Assembly (NCBI RefSeq): GCF_031453555.1
Contig: NZ_JAVIZM010000001.1
Location: forward strand, 3,789,001-3,853,000
Direction of reading: 5' to 3'
Source of the DNA: Bacillus sp. SLBN-46
GTDB taxonomy: Bacteria; Bacillota; Bacilli; Bacillales; Cytobacillaceae
Length of the DNA: 64,000 nucleotides
The notes under the pieces were generated by a model that ran no database searches, was not told the origin of the DNA, and saw nothing but the letters and a program-made list of their open reading frames with translations. This document shows positions 1 through 9,333 of the stretch, one piece after another (position 1 is the first letter of the stretch; every line of letters starts with the position of its first letter). The translations under genes were made by a program, and so were the position numbers.

Positions 1-148
1 TTTCATCGACTACTTCATTTGCTTTTGCTTCGCTGCCAGAAAAATTTACTGCAACATTTGCTCCTTGTCTTGCCAGCTCAAGAGCAATTTCCCTTCCAAT
101 TCCTCTTGATGCTCCGGTAACAAGAGCTGCCTTCCCTGTTAAACTCAT
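1..148 (-). CDS. fabG: 3-oxoacyl-ACP reductase, N-terminal part (window edge)
   Basis: The first 49 residues of FabG, the NADPH-dependent reductase that reduces 3-oxoacyl-ACP in each cycle of type II fatty acid elongation. The Rossmann cofactor loop TGASRGIG starts near residue 11 and a helix of the [17 protein letters not shown] type follows, as expected for a short-chain dehydrogenase. The ATG overlaps the TGA of fabD in an ATGA junction, so the two are translationally coupled. The catalytic Ser-Tyr-Lys residues lie beyond the window. It is the last visible member of the FapR-controlled fapR-plsX-fabD-fabG operon. Confidence 0.95.
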   Translation of the reverse strand, partial: MSLTGKAALVTGASRGIGREIALELARQGANVAVNFSGSEAKANEVVDE

Positions 149-1092
149 AGTTTTCCCTCCTTTAAGGCTTCCATTACTGCCATTGCACTTTCCTCATCAG
201 ATACTGCGTATGTCTTAACGGTTTTATCAATTTTTTTGATTAATCCTGACAGAACTTTTCCAGGACCAATCTCGATGAAAGTATCGACTCCAAGGTCAAT
301 CATTTTAGTAACAGAATCCTCCCATTGTACTGGGGAATATAACTGCTCGATCAACTTATCCTTAATTTCAGAAGCACTACTAACAGGTTGAGCTGTAACA
401 TTTATAACAACTGGTATTTCAGCATCCTTCATCTCCATCCCATCTAGCACTTCACGCAACTGTTCAGCAGCTGGTTTCATTAATGATGAATGGAAAGGTC
501 CGCTTACCTCTAAAGGAAGGACTCTTTTTGCGCCGGCTTCTTTCGCTTTCACACCTGCTCGTTCTACCCCTTCGCGTGAACCAGAAATGACAATTTGTCC
601 GGGACAGTTTAAATTAGCTAAAGAAACCGGGAAGCCCTCTTCACTTACTGCTTTTGTTACGACAGAAAGAGGGTCACGATCCAGGCCAAGCACTGCAGCC
701 ATAGAACCTTCGCCATTTGGTACAGCATGTTCCATAAACTCTCCACGTTTCCTAACGGCAATTACACCCTCTTCAAAGCTTAATACACCTGCAGCTACTA
801 ATGCCGTGTACTCTCCTAAGCTATGTCCAGCAACAAAGTCCGCTTGGATCCCAGATTTTCGAAAAAAGTCTAAAATCGCCAAACTTGTTGTTAACAATGC
901 AGGCTGGGTATTATAAGTTTTTGTCAATTCTTCTTTCGGACCTTCAAAAATAAGCTGGCTGAGTTTGGTATCTAGTGTTTTATCTGCTTTTTCAAAATAT
1001 CCCATTACCTCGGAGTATTTTTCAGCTAGTTCTTTCCCCATTCCTACTATCTGTGACCCTTGTCCAGGAAACACGAATGCTACCTTACTCAT
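145..1092 (-). CDS. fabD: Malonyl-CoA:ACP transacylase
   Basis: FabD (315 aa) moves malonyl groups from CoA to acyl carrier protein, supplying the extender unit for fatty acid synthesis in the cytoplasm. The N-terminus carries the FPGQGSQ motif near residue 8. The nucleophile elbow GHSLGEY places the catalytic serine at residue 91, and the paired histidine is His201 in GPFHSSLM. Length matches the Bacillus family (about 317). It follows plsX by 13 bases and overlaps fabG by four, so it sits inside one operon that should respond to malonyl-CoA through FapR. Confidence 0.97.
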   Translation of the reverse strand: MSKVAFVFPGQGSQIVGMGKELAEKYSEVMGYFEKADKTLDTKLSQLIFEGPKEELTKTYNTQPALLTTSLAILDFFRKSGIQADFVAGHSLGEYTALVAAGVLSFEEGVIAVRKRGEFMEHAVPNGEGSMAAVLGLDRDPLSVVTKAVSEEGFPVSLANLNCPGQIVISGSREGVERAGVKAKEAGAKRVLPLEVSGPFHSSLMKPAAEQLREVLDGMEMKDAEIPVVINVTAQPVSSASEIKDKLIEQLYSPVQWEDSVTKMIDLGVDTFIEIGPGKVLSGLIKKIDKTVKTYAVSDEESAMAVMEALKEGKL

Positions 1093-1105
1093 ATCGACAC
1101 TCCTT

Positions 1106-2110
1106 TTAACGTTCTATTTTTGTTGTCTTGTCCTCTTCAACCGTGTGCTTAATTAAGCCAACGACATCATTACTAACCATTTCTCTCGTTTGACGGATCG
1201 CACTAAAAATCGATTGAGCATTAGAAGAACCATGCGCTTTAATAACGGGTGCTTTTAATCCAAACAATCCAGCACCGCCATACTCGGAATAATCCATTGT
1301 ATTTTTTAAAGTCATAAGATTAGGCTTTAGAACCGCAGCCGCTAGTTTACTTGTAAAACTACTCATAAGCGCCGATTTTAACATTTTAAACATGGATAGA
1401 GCAGTACCTTCAATCGTTTTTAATACCATATTGCCTGTAAATCCATCGGTTACGACTACATCGGCTACCCCTTCAAGCAAATCTCTTGCTTCTACATTGC
1501 CAACAAAATTTAAATCTGCATTTTTTAAAAGGTCAAAAGTCTGCCTTGTCAGTTCATTCCCTTTCTTTTCTTCAGTACCAATATTTAAAAGACCGACTCT
1601 AGGTCTTTCAATTCCTCTTACTTTTTGGCTGTATATAGAGCCCATGATGGCATTTTGAAGCAAATGCTCAGGCTTGGCATCTGCATTTGCACCGACATCC
1701 AAGAGCAGGAAGCCCTCTCCACCAATCGTTGGCAGTGTAGGTGCTAAGGCCGGACGGTCAATACCTTCAATTCTACCGACAACAAAAAGTCCCGCTGCCA
1801 TTAATGCTCCTGTATTACCTGCTGAAATGCAAGCATCGGCTGCTCCGTCGGCTACCTGCTGGGCAGCTAATACCATGGAAGCAGTCTTTTTCCGACGAAC
1901 CGCTCTAACTGGTTCATCCGTTCCGAGAATCACTTCAGTCGTATGTAAAATAGAAATTCGGTCATGGCTAGTCAGGGTTTCTTTAATTTTATTTTCATCC
2001 CCTACTAGCGTGATATGTATATCAGAATATGTTTCAACAGCTTTCATGGCACCTAAGACAATCTCTTTTGGGGCATTGTCGCCACCCATAGCATCAATTG
2101 CTAATTTCAT
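1106..2110 (-). CDS. plsX: Phosphate acyltransferase
   Basis: PlsX makes acyl-phosphate from acyl-ACP, the donor used by PlsY to start phospholipid synthesis; it is a peripheral membrane enzyme. The protein begins with the family signature [13 protein letters not shown] and contains the conserved segments [12 protein letters not shown] and VVTDGFTGN. An ATG nine bases upstream sits directly on the AAAGG ribosome site, so I place the start at the second ATG, nine bases after AAAGG, giving 334 aa. It lies 12 bases after fapR and 13 before fabD, linking membrane lipid initiation with fatty acid supply. Confidence 0.95.
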   Translation of the reverse strand: MKLAIDAMGGDNAPKEIVLGAMKAVETYSDIHITLVGDENKIKETLTSHDRISILHTTEVILGTDEPVRAVRRKKTASMVLAAQQVADGAADACISAGNTGALMAAGLFVVGRIEGIDRPALAPTLPTIGGEGFLLLDVGANADAKPEHLLQNAIMGSIYSQKVRGIERPRVGLLNIGTEEKKGNELTRQTFDLLKNADLNFVGNVEARDLLEGVADVVVTDGFTGNMVLKTIEGTALSMFKMLKSALMSSFTSKLAAAVLKPNLMTLKNTMDYSEYGGAGLFGLKAPVIKAHGSSNAQSIFSAIRQTREMVSNDVVGLIKHTVEEDKTTKIER

Positions 2111-2122
2111 TTTTCTCATCCT

Positions 2123-2689
2123 TTAACCATTTTTCGAACGGTACATTTCAAATTCTCCGGTAAATACGAGCTCATTATTCACAAAACTAGTTACTTCAAC
2201 AAAAGTTCTGTCAACCTTCTCATCTATTTTTGTCACTTTTGCTTTCGCTATTACTCGTTCATTTAATTTTACCGAACGCTTAAATTGAATATTTGCTTTT
2301 GCTGTTAGCGCTAATTCATCATTAATTACTGCAACTGCAAGAGAGTTAGCCTGTGCAAAAACATGATGTCCCCTAGCAATATTATTGCGCTTGAAGACAT
2401 GTTCTTCTTTAACATCAAAAATAGAGATCGCACTTTGATCTAAGTCTATATCAATGATTTCACCGATAACTTCTTCAAGTGGTAATGAACGCACTTCGTC
2501 TTCAAATCGTTTCTCAGCGACTGTTTTAATCCGCTCACGCAGTTCGGGAATGGACAATTCAAGACGGTCTAGACGAATCGTTTGTACACTCACTTGAAAT
2601 TTTTCAGCTAATTCATCATCAGTAATAAAGGGATTATCTTTTATAGTAGTCGTCAACAAGTGTTGGCGTTCTTTTTTACTTCTTCTCAT
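2123..2689 (-). CDS. fapR: Malonyl-CoA-responsive repressor of lipid synthesis
   Basis: FapR (188 aa, the same length as in B. subtilis) represses fatty acid and phospholipid genes and is released by malonyl-CoA. The first third shows a DeoR-like helix-turn-helix ([21 protein letters not shown], about residues 22-42, residue run abbreviated in function as the DNA-reading helix around SVQTIR). The C-terminal half is the hot-dog ligand-binding fold, with the segment [16 protein letters not shown] around residue 107. It heads the operon with plsX, fabD and fabG. Its own promoter carries a FapR-type operator over the transcription start, implying autoregulation. Confidence 0.96.
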   Translation of the reverse strand: MRRSKKERQHLLTTTIKDNPFITDDELAEKFQVSVQTIRLDRLELSIPELRERIKTVAEKRFEDEVRSLPLEEVIGEIIDIDLDQSAISIFDVKEEHVFKRNNIARGHHVFAQANSLAVAVINDELALTAKANIQFKRSVKLNERVIAKAKVTKIDEKVDRTFVEVTSFVNNELVFTGEFEMYRSKNG

Positions 2690-2710
2690 TATTTTTCACA
2701 CCGTCCGAGA

Positions 2711-2762
2711 TCTTATGACTAGGTACTAATAGTAGTATAAAATTTGAAAAAGCAGATTGCAA
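2711..2762 (-). promoter_or_regulatory. fapR promoter with FapR operator
   Basis: On the minus strand TTGCAA (2757-2762) and TATACT (2734-2739) are separated by exactly 17 bases, a good SigA promoter. Immediately downstream, 2711-2730 reads ATTAGTACCTAGTCATAAGA, very close to the established FapR consensus (TTAGTACCTA-N-TCTTAA). The predicted start point falls inside the operator, so bound FapR would block initiation of its own operon. Confidence 0.9.
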
Positions 2763-2844
2763 GATTAATTTTCATCCTACATATCTGCTTTCTTTGTTTC
2801 AGGAGTCTTCAGGACTACCGAATTACTCAACATAATACCAAGTT

Positions 2845-4893
2845 TTAATCTAGCTTTTCGCCTTCTAATACTCCTGATTCTTCTAGTTTTTTTCTTAGGT
2901 ATTCATAATCTGGCTCGTTCCAAAATACATCTGATTGGATCAGCATTGCAGCATCATTTCGTGCTGTTTCGAGTGCTCTGTAATCATGAACCATATCAGC
3001 TACTTTAAATTCAGGCACACCGCTTTGTTTTCGACCAAAGAAGTCACCTGGTCCTCTTAATTCAAGATCCTTTTCACTAAGTACAAAACCATCAGTTGTC
3101 TCTGTCATAATTCTCATTCTTTCTTGACCGACCTCTGACTTTGGATTGGCAAGTAAAATACAATACGATTGATCACTACCACGCCCCACACGCCCGCGAA
3201 GCTGGTGGAGCTGAGACAAACCAAATCTTTCTGCATCATAAATAACCATCATCGTTGCATTCGGTACATTTACCCCTACTTCCACCACAGTAGTTGAAAC
3301 GAGTACCTGTACTTCGTTCATACTAAAAGCCTTCATTACAGAATCCTTTTCTTCTGAACTCAAGCGTCCATGCATAAGTCCCACTTTATAACGGTCCTGA
3401 AAATAGTGGTTTAAAGTAGTATGCACATCAATCGCATTTTGAACATCAAGCTTGTCCGATTCCTCAATTAACGGGCATATAACATAGGCTTGATGTCCCT
3501 TCCTTAATTCTTTTTCAACAAAGGAAAGTACACGCTCTAGCATTTCTGGCTTTGCCCAGTAGGTTTCAATCGCCTTTCTTCCCGCTGGCATCTCATCAAT
3601 AATGGAAACATCCATTTCTCCAAAGACCGTAATCGCCAATGTCCGAGGAATCGGAGTGGCTGTCATAAAGAGTACATCAGGATTCTCTCCTTTTTCCCTT
3701 AATACTCTTCGCTGTTCCACGCCGAAACGATGCTGTTCATCGGTAATAACAAAACCAAGCTTCTTAAAAATCACCTCATCTTGAATCAAGGCATGTGTAC
3801 CAATTAATATATCTACTTTTCCTTCTGCTAATTCTTGCAGGATTTCCCTCCTGCGTTTTCCTTTAACAGAGCTTGTTAATAGCTCACATTTCACCTTGAA
3901 CGGTTCGAGTAAATTCTTTAAAGATTCTGCATGCTGTTCAGCTAAGATTTCAGTTGGTACCATAAGTGCCCCTTGATAACCAGCTGTTACACTGGCATAT
4001 AAACCAATCGCAGCAACCACTGTCTTACCAGACCCGACATCCCCCTGTAAAAGGCGGTTCATGCGGAGTTTGGATTTTAACTCCGACAACACTTCATTAA
4101 CCACTCGTTTTTGAGCATTTGTTAATGGAAAAGGAAGACCTTCAATAAAATCCTTTACTTTAGTTAAATCATAGTTTTGTTCTACTCCTGGAGAATGTTC
4201 TCTTTCAAATTTCCTCAATGCCTGCATTTTTAATTGAAATAAGAGGAACTCTTCATAAACAAAACGACGTCTTGCCTGCTTCACTTCCTCCGGGCTATCA
4301 GGGAAATGCATGACTCTCAATGCTTCTTGCCTACCCAAGAGACGATATTTTTTTACAAAAACAGACGGAAGAGTTTCCTCAAGTTCACCCCCGTATTGTT
4401 GGAAGGCAAGGTGAATAAATTTCCGCATTCCCTTAATTGTTAACTTCCCTCGCAATGAGTAAACGGGTTCAAAGTCTTTGGTTTTTGCATTCGGTCCTGC
4501 CTGCATCTCATTGGCTGTAATGGTTTGCCGATGTGCATCCCATTTTCCCGTTATAGTTATGGTTTCATTCATCATGATTTTATTTTTTAAATAGGGCTGA
4601 TTAAAAAAAACTACTTTAATTAAGTACGATCCAACAAAAAGACGGAACGTTAATTTGGATTTCTTCCTGCCATAATAGACAAGAGAAGGCTCACTATGAA
4701 CCTTCCCTTCAACCGTTACTTTCTCATCATGCTGTACTTCCGTCAGTTCTTTTAACGAATAATCTTCATAACGATATGGAAAATACTCCAGTAAATCTTG
4801 AATCGTAAAAATCTTCATTTCTGAGAATATCTCAGCAGTTTCCTCACCAATTCCCTTTAAGACTGTTATTGATTGGTTAAGATTTGGATTCAC
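2845..4893 (-). CDS. recG: ATP-dependent DNA helicase RecG
   Basis: RecG (682 aa) remodels stalled replication forks and Holliday junctions. The N-terminus has helix-hairpin-helix-like text (LKGIGEETAEIF), followed by the wedge/OB region (TVEGKVHSEPSL). Helicase motifs are visible: Walker A GDVGSGKTVVA, the DEQH box in ITDEQHRFG, motif III TATPIPRT and motif VI LRGRVGRG. Length equals the B. subtilis protein. The start is GTG and overlaps the 3' end of sdaAA by 17 bases, with a poor ribosome site, suggesting coupling to sdaAA translation. Confidence 0.96.
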   Translation of the reverse strand: MNPNLNQSITVLKGIGEETAEIFSEMKIFTIQDLLEYFPYRYEDYSLKELTEVQHDEKVTVEGKVHSEPSLVYYGRKKSKLTFRLFVGSYLIKVVFFNQPYLKNKIMMNETITITGKWDAHRQTITANEMQAGPNAKTKDFEPVYSLRGKLTIKGMRKFIHLAFQQYGGELEETLPSVFVKKYRLLGRQEALRVMHFPDSPEEVKQARRRFVYEEFLLFQLKMQALRKFEREHSPGVEQNYDLTKVKDFIEGLPFPLTNAQKRVVNEVLSELKSKLRMNRLLQGDVGSGKTVVAAIGLYASVTAGYQGALMVPTEILAEQHAESLKNLLEPFKVKCELLTSSVKGKRRREILQELAEGKVDILIGTHALIQDEVIFKKLGFVITDEQHRFGVEQRRVLREKGENPDVLFMTATPIPRTLAITVFGEMDVSIIDEMPAGRKAIETYWAKPEMLERVLSFVEKELRKGHQAYVICPLIEESDKLDVQNAIDVHTTLNHYFQDRYKVGLMHGRLSSEEKDSVMKAFSMNEVQVLVSTTVVEVGVNVPNATMMVIYDAERFGLSQLHQLRGRVGRGSDQSYCILLANPKSEVGQERMRIMTETTDGFVLSEKDLELRGPGDFFGRKQSGVPEFKVADMVHDYRALETARNDAAMLIQSDVFWNEPDYEYLRKKLEESGVLEGEKLD

Positions 4894-5773
4894 TATCTTT
4901 GAGCGGTATACCGAAAATCTTCGCTTCGAGTCTTCGACCTGTCGGTGTAGCCGCCAACCCTCCCTGCGCGGTTTCTTTTAGTCCTGAAGGCATCGATTGA
5001 CCAATTTTATACATGGCATCAATAACCTCATCACATGGAATACGGCTTGTAATGCCCGCTAACGCCATATCAGCTGCGACCATCGCATTTGCCGCACCCA
5101 TCGCATTTCGTTTCACACATGGAACCTCTACAAGCCCTGCAACTGGGTCACAAACTAAACCAAGCATGTTCTTTAGTGTAATGGCCATCGCTTCTGCGCA
5201 TTGCTCCGGGGTACCGCCTGCCAGTTCAACAATCGCAGCCGCAGCCATTCCAGCAGCTGATCCAACTTCCGCCTGACAGCCTCCAGCCGCACCTGAGATA
5301 GAAGCATTATTTGCAACAACAAAACCAAATGCTCCTGCAGTGAATAGAAAGGAAATCATTTGCTCCCGCGTTGGCTTAAGCTTCCTTTGAACTGCAAATA
5401 AGGTTCCTGGTACTACCCCAGCAGAACCTGCCGTTGGTGTAGCACAGATGGTTCCCATTGCTGCATTCACTTCATTCGTAGCGACAGCTTTACTTACTGC
5501 ATCAAGAATCGTTTCTCCTGATAAGAAATTTCCCTTTTCAATATACTTTTGTAAAAGAACCGCATCGCCTCCGGTTAATCCAGAGTGAGAGGAAACTCCT
5601 TTTATCCCTCTTTCAACAGCTTCTTCCATCACTTTTAGATTTCGGTCCATAAATGCAAAGACTTCTTCTCTTGTTCGGCCTGTAACGGAAACTTCCTGTT
5701 CAATCATAATTTCTGAGATTTTTTTATTTTGACTATTGGCAAGTTCAACTAATTCAGCAACATTACGAAACAC
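4877..5773 (-). CDS. sdaAA: L-serine dehydratase, alpha (iron-sulfur) subunit
   Basis: SdaAA with SdaAB deaminates L-serine to pyruvate and ammonia using an oxygen-sensitive [4Fe-4S] cluster. Candidate cluster and active-site cysteines are Cys110 (TICATPTAG), Cys166 (GGCQAEVGS), Cys208 (LVCDPVAG) and Cys219 (VEVPC), all in the family's conserved surroundings. Length 298 aa is normal. The start is GTG, preceded by GGGAGG at good spacing. It follows sdaAB closely and overlaps recG, so the three probably share a transcript. Confidence 0.96.
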   Translation of the reverse strand: MFRNVAELVELANSQNKKISEIMIEQEVSVTGRTREEVFAFMDRNLKVMEEAVERGIKGVSSHSGLTGGDAVLLQKYIEKGNFLSGETILDAVSKAVATNEVNAAMGTICATPTAGSAGVVPGTLFAVQRKLKPTREQMISFLFTAGAFGFVVANNASISGAAGGCQAEVGSAAGMAAAAIVELAGGTPEQCAEAMAITLKNMLGLVCDPVAGLVEVPCVKRNAMGAANAMVAADMALAGITSRIPCDEVIDAMYKIGQSMPSGLKETAQGGLAATPTGRRLEAKIFGIPLKDSESKS

Positions 5774-5794
5774 ATATCTTCCTCCCTCTAGTTG

Positions 5795-6457
5795 TTAATC
5801 TACAATTTTGGTCACTTTTAATATATTTGGAAGTTCTTCAAGCTCTAGTAAAATGCTATCATCCATATTTTGATCCACTTCAATAGTCATCAGTGCAAGT
5901 TTCCCTTTTTCTTTTCGGGATACCTCCATGTGACCAATATTTATTTCATATTTAGCAAGAGTGTTGGAAACAGCAGCAATGGCTCCAAAACGGTCGTTAT
6001 GAACAACAAGAATAGCAGGATGGTTTCCTGATAACTTTAGTTCAAAGCCATTAAGTTCAGTAATCTCAATTTTCCCACCGCCTATTGAGATTCCTACTAA
6101 CTCTAGTTCCCCATCATGATCGCCAATGAAGATTCTAGCTGTATTTGGATGATCTGTCACAGCATCTTCTTCTATAAATCGTAATTTCATGCCTCTATCT
6201 TCTGCGATATCAATCGCATTTATAATTCTTTTATCATCTGTGTCAAAATCTAATAATCCACCAACAATGGCTACATCTGTTCCATGACCCTTATACGTTT
6301 TTGCAAAGGACCCATACAATGAGATATTTGCCCATTTTGGTTCTCTGCCAAATAAACTTCTTGCCACACGACCTATTCTCGCGGCCCCAGCCGTATGTGA
6401 ACTGGATGGACCTATCATAACCGGACCAATAATGTCGAACACACTTCTATACTTCAC
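5795..6457 (-). CDS. sdaAB: L-serine dehydratase, beta subunit
   Basis: SdaAB (220 aa) partners SdaAA. It opens with KYRSVFDIIGPVMIGPSSSH, the family signature whose SSSHTAG loop binds substrate phosphate or serine, and ends with an ACT-type domain from about residue 145 (HPAILVVHNDRFGAIAAVS). A longer frame exists upstream, but the ribosome site GGGAGAG lies seven bases before the GTG chosen here, which gives exactly the B. subtilis length. A strong terminator separates it from fakA upstream. Confidence 0.95.
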   Translation of the reverse strand: MKYRSVFDIIGPVMIGPSSSHTAGAARIGRVARSLFGREPKWANISLYGSFAKTYKGHGTDVAIVGGLLDFDTDDKRIINAIDIAEDRGMKLRFIEEDAVTDHPNTARIFIGDHDGELELVGISIGGGKIEITELNGFELKLSGNHPAILVVHNDRFGAIAAVSNTLAKYEINIGHMEVSRKEKGKLALMTIEVDQNMDDSILLELEELPNILKVTKIVD

Positions 6458-6526
6458 ATGCATTCTCTCCCTTTGCCTGAATCTATCTCTAAACATTATT
6501 CTAAAAATTATTAAACGACACTTATA

Positions 6527-6560
6527 TCAAAAAAAATAGAAGGGTAACCCCTTCTATTTT
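6527..6560 (-). terminator. Terminator after fakA
   Basis: Minus-strand RNA forms a 12-bp stem AAAATAGAAGGG/CCCTTCTATTTT with a short loop, directly followed by a run of T. It lies ten bases beyond the fakA stop and ends the yloU-fakA unit before sdaAB. Confidence 0.9.
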
Positions 6561-6569
6561 AGCCGTTCC

Positions 6570-8249
6570 TTATTCAATTGAAAAGATAAAAGAATATAAT
6601 GGCTGACCACCATTATGTACTTCTATTTCAACATCAGCAAAGTTTTCTTCCACAAATTGTGTAAGACTGGTTACTTCTTCCTCTGTAACATCCTCACCAT
6701 AGATAATGGTAAGGATTTCAGAATCTTCGTCTAGCATCTGAGAAAGCAAGTCTTTAGCTGCGTTTTCTTTGTCTTTGTTTTTTATAACAATTTTCCCCTC
6801 AGAGATGCCCATGAAATCATCTTTTTCAATTTCTAAGCCATCAATTTGCGTGTCACGAACGGCGAACGTAATTTGTCCCGTCTTAACATGCTGTAGGGCA
6901 TCCATCATCGCAGACTCATTAGTCTTCACATCTGTTGAAGGATTGAATGCTAACAATGCTGAAAGTCCTTGAGGAACTGTTTTAGACGGGATGACATAAA
7001 TTTCTTCATCTGAAACATCAGCTGCCTGCTGAGCGGCCATGATAATATTTTTGTTATTCGGTAAGATAAATACCTTTTTTGCATTGACTTCTTTAACGGC
7101 TTTCACGATATCTTCCGTGCTCGGATTCATCGTCTGACCGCCTTCAATGACAGCATGTGCACCAATACTTTTAAATAATTCCGCAATTCCTGAACCCATC
7201 GAAACAGTAACAATTCCGTATTCTTGAAGTTCTTTTGGAGCTTTAGGAAGCTCGGAATCAATTGCTGTATGGGATTCACCAACAATATTAGAATGCTGCT
7301 GACGCATGTTTTCTATTTTCATGTTAATTAAATTTCCATACTTTTGACCATAGGTTAATACTTCACCAGGCTGCTCAGAATGAATATGTACTTTTACTAC
7401 ATCTTCATCAGCAATCACCAATAAAGAATCACCTAACTTACTTAGGTCGTTACGGAAATTACCTTCATCAAATGGATGCTTGGTCACCTTATCAGCTTCA
7501 AACCTTACCATGAATTCTGTACAATATCCAAATTCAATATCCGCTGTATTCATATGACTCTGGACACTTTTATGATGCTCCGCATTAACCATTTCGTTCA
7601 TTGAAGGAGTAATAGGAGATTCAGGAAGCTTTTCACCCTTTAAAACTGCAAGGAAGCCTTCGTAAACGAAAACAAGTCCTTGTCCGCCACTATCTACCAC
7701 ACCTACTTCTTTTAATACGGGTAGTAAATCAGGCGTACGTTTTAATGAAGCCTTTGCTTCTTTCACCACTTCTTCCATGATCATAATAATATCATTGGAT
7801 TTTTGGGCAGCTTGCACACCCTTCTTAGCTGAATCCTTCGCCACGGTTAGGATCGTTCCTTCTACAGGCTTCATTACCGCTTTATAAGCTGTTTCTACGC
7901 CTGCGTCTAATGCTTGCGCAAAATCTTTCGCGGAAATCTCAGCTTTCGATTCAACCGCTTTAGAAAAGCCACGGAATAATTGGGAAAGAATAACTCCTGA
8001 ATTTCCACGTGCTCCCATTAGCAACCCTTTTGAAAGGGAAACTCCAACTTTACCAATATGTTCCTGAACATTATTTCTTACTTCCTTCGCCCCGGAGGTC
8101 ATTGATAAGTTCATATTTGTTCCAGTATCACCGTCGGGCACAGGAAAAACGTTCAAAGCATCAACCATTTTAGCATTTGCTGCCAAATGATTTGCACCTT
8201 GAATTACCATTTCGGCAAAACGTTTTCCATCTAATGCTGTTATTGACAC
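6570..8249 (-). CDS. fakA: Fatty acid kinase ATP-binding subunit FakA (YloV)
   Basis: Member of the DhaL/DegV-partner family; in Gram-positive bacteria FakA phosphorylates FakB-bound exogenous fatty acids to acyl-phosphate, feeding the same pool as PlsX. The DhaL nucleotide/Mg site is PDGDTGTNM with Asp39 and Asp41, and SGGQGL follows in the same domain (about residues 1-200). A long C-terminal part (about 240-559) is typical. The GTG start has GAGGAGG eight bases upstream. It follows yloU by 38 bases. No fakB is visible in the window. Confidence 0.9.
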   Translation of the reverse strand: MSITALDGKRFAEMVIQGANHLAANAKMVDALNVFPVPDGDTGTNMNLSMTSGAKEVRNNVQEHIGKVGVSLSKGLLMGARGNSGVILSQLFRGFSKAVESKAEISAKDFAQALDAGVETAYKAVMKPVEGTILTVAKDSAKKGVQAAQKSNDIIMIMEEVVKEAKASLKRTPDLLPVLKEVGVVDSGGQGLVFVYEGFLAVLKGEKLPESPITPSMNEMVNAEHHKSVQSHMNTADIEFGYCTEFMVRFEADKVTKHPFDEGNFRNDLSKLGDSLLVIADEDVVKVHIHSEQPGEVLTYGQKYGNLINMKIENMRQQHSNIVGESHTAIDSELPKAPKELQEYGIVTVSMGSGIAELFKSIGAHAVIEGGQTMNPSTEDIVKAVKEVNAKKVFILPNNKNIIMAAQQAADVSDEEIYVIPSKTVPQGLSALLAFNPSTDVKTNESAMMDALQHVKTGQITFAVRDTQIDGLEIEKDDFMGISEGKIVIKNKDKENAAKDLLSQMLDEDSEILTIIYGEDVTEEEVTSLTQFVEENFADVEIEVHNGGQPLYSFIFSIE

Positions 8250-8287
8250 AAAATTTTCCTCCTCTACTTGCGGTTCGCAGTACGAAC

Positions 8288-8650
8288 TTACGGATTCGTT
8301 ACTCGAACTCCCTGAACGTAAATATTTACCGAGTCAACGGCAAGTCCAACTGTCTTATCGAGGGTATATTTAACCTTTGATTGCACGTTGTGGGCAATTT
8401 CGGAAATTTTCGTTCCATAGCTAACAATAATGTACATATCAATATGTAATGCCTCATTTTCCTGGCGTACAATTACGCCTCGAGTAAAGTTTTCTTTTCG
8501 TAGTATTTCCGTAATCCCATCTTTAATTTGATTTTTAGAGGCCATACCGACGATACCATAGCATTCGATAGCTGCTCCTCCGGCAATGGTAGCGATTACT
8601 TCGTTTGAAATATCAATTTGTCCGTACTTAGTTTTTAATTCGATGGACAT
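8288..8650 (-). CDS. yloU: Asp23/Gls24 family envelope stress protein (YloU)
   Basis: A 120-residue member of the Asp23/DUF322 family, as long as B. subtilis YloU. Family hallmarks are the alternating strand-helix pattern, the CYGIVGMASK segment near residue 31 and the repeated VNIYVQGVRV near the end. The biochemical role is not established; relatives attach to membranes or appear with envelope stress. It is paired with fakA, suggesting a link to lipid use. ATG start with AAAGGGGG upstream. A nearly perfect dyad lies about 30 bases before the gene. Confidence 0.88.
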   Translation of the reverse strand: MSIELKTKYGQIDISNEVIATIAGGAAIECYGIVGMASKNQIKDGITEILRKENFTRGVIVRQENEALHIDMYIIVSYGTKISEIAHNVQSKVKYTLDKTVGLAVDSVNIYVQGVRVTNP

Positions 8651-8679
8651 GAATCGTTCCCCCTTTGGAAAATTGCTCC

Positions 8680-8707
8680 TTGACTACAGTCATTTTACTA
8701 TAGTCAA
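8680..8707 (-). promoter_or_regulatory. 10-bp dyad upstream of yloU (unassigned)
   Basis: The arms TTGACTACAG (8680-8689) and CTATAGTCAA (8698-8707) are inverted copies matching at nine of ten positions around an 8-base loop. It could be an operator overlapping the yloU promoter region or, as minus-strand RNA, a 10-bp stem with one U-G pair. It does not match the FapR operator, and I cannot name a regulator. Confidence 0.5.
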
Positions 8708-8802
8708 CCCAATATTGAAAGTCATACTTGCCTGTATAATATAAGAGCATTTAATTAATACCTATGTCAAGGCTTTTTTCTTGAAAGGTTTGTACACAAC
8801 TA

Positions 8803-8831
8803 TTGCATTCAATTGGGTTGTGTGATAAATT
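8803..8831 (+). promoter_or_regulatory. Candidate rpmB promoter
   Basis: TTGCAT (8803-8808) and TAAATT (8826-8831) with a 17-base spacer. Matches to consensus are moderate. It would give rpmB a leader of roughly 100 bases. Confidence 0.4.
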
Positions 8832-8849
8832 ATTAAGGTATCTCAAGAC

Positions 8850-8876
8850 TAGAAAATTTGGTTAGTCAATTTTCTA
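8850..8876 (+). other. Perfect 9-bp hairpin in the rpmB leader
   Basis: TAGAAAATT (8850-8858) and AATTTTCTA (8868-8876) form a perfect stem with a 9-base loop. It lies in the untranslated leader of rpmB, is not followed by a T run, and so is not a terminator. Its role is unknown; ribosomal protein leaders are often regulatory. Confidence 0.5.
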
Positions 8877-8941
8877 TATCCAGATGAGCATCTAAAAGAT
8901 AGCTGTATAAAGCCTTTTGGTAGTTAAGGAGGGAAATCATT

Positions 8942-9130
8942 ATGCCACGTAAATGTGTAGTAACTGGAAAGAAAACAACAACTGGTAACGCACGTTCACA
9001 CGCTATGAACGCAAACAAGCGTACATGGGGTGCTAACCTACAAAAAGTACGTATTCTTGTTGATGGAAAGCCTAAGCGTGTTTGGGTTTCTGCAAGAGCG
9101 TTAAGATCAGGTAAAGTAGAACGCGTATAA
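8942..9130 (+). CDS. rpmB: 50S ribosomal protein bL28
   Basis: A 62-residue, strongly basic protein of the large ribosomal subunit. It begins [20 protein letters not shown] and has the [15 protein letters not shown] core typical of bL28; only the first cysteine of the zinc-type variant is present, so this looks like the zinc-free form. AAGGAGGG lies at ideal distance before the ATG. It is one of two genes on the plus strand, transcribed away from spoVM and toward its terminator. Confidence 0.98.
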   Translation: MPRKCVVTGKKTTTGNARSHAMNANKRTWGANLQKVRILVDGKPKRVWVSARALRSGKVERV

Positions 9131-9140
9131 TAAAGGACCT

Positions 9141-9172
9141 GAGCATCCTATATTTGGATGCTCTTTCTTTTT
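9141..9172 (+). terminator. rpmB terminator
   Basis: GAGCATCC (9141-9148) pairs with GGATGCTC (9156-9163), followed by TTTCTTTTT, ten bases after the rpmB stop codon. Confidence 0.93.
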
Positions 9173-9250
9173 GCCCAACAAATAGGATATGACTAAGAAT
9201 TTGAACAAAAAAGTACAAATGTACTCCATTCCTTTATTATTCCCAATTAA

Positions 9251-9284
9251 GAAAATAAAAAGCACCCAGACGAGGCGGGTGCCA
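9251..9284 (-). terminator. spoVM terminator
   Basis: On the minus strand GGCACCC and GGGTGC pair across a 9-base loop and are followed by TTTTTATTTT. It lies 50 bases after the spoVM stop. A run of A on the other side may let it act in both directions, insulating convergent rpmB. Confidence 0.9.
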
Positions 9285-9333
9285 AAAAAGGGTATTAACT
9301 AAAACGATACCATTCTTGTACTTTTATATATTT

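Noticed and set aside
2761..2844. Terminator or dyad (AGTCCTGAAGACT) between fapR and recG
   Set aside because: Only a four-base stem without a T run; probably chance.
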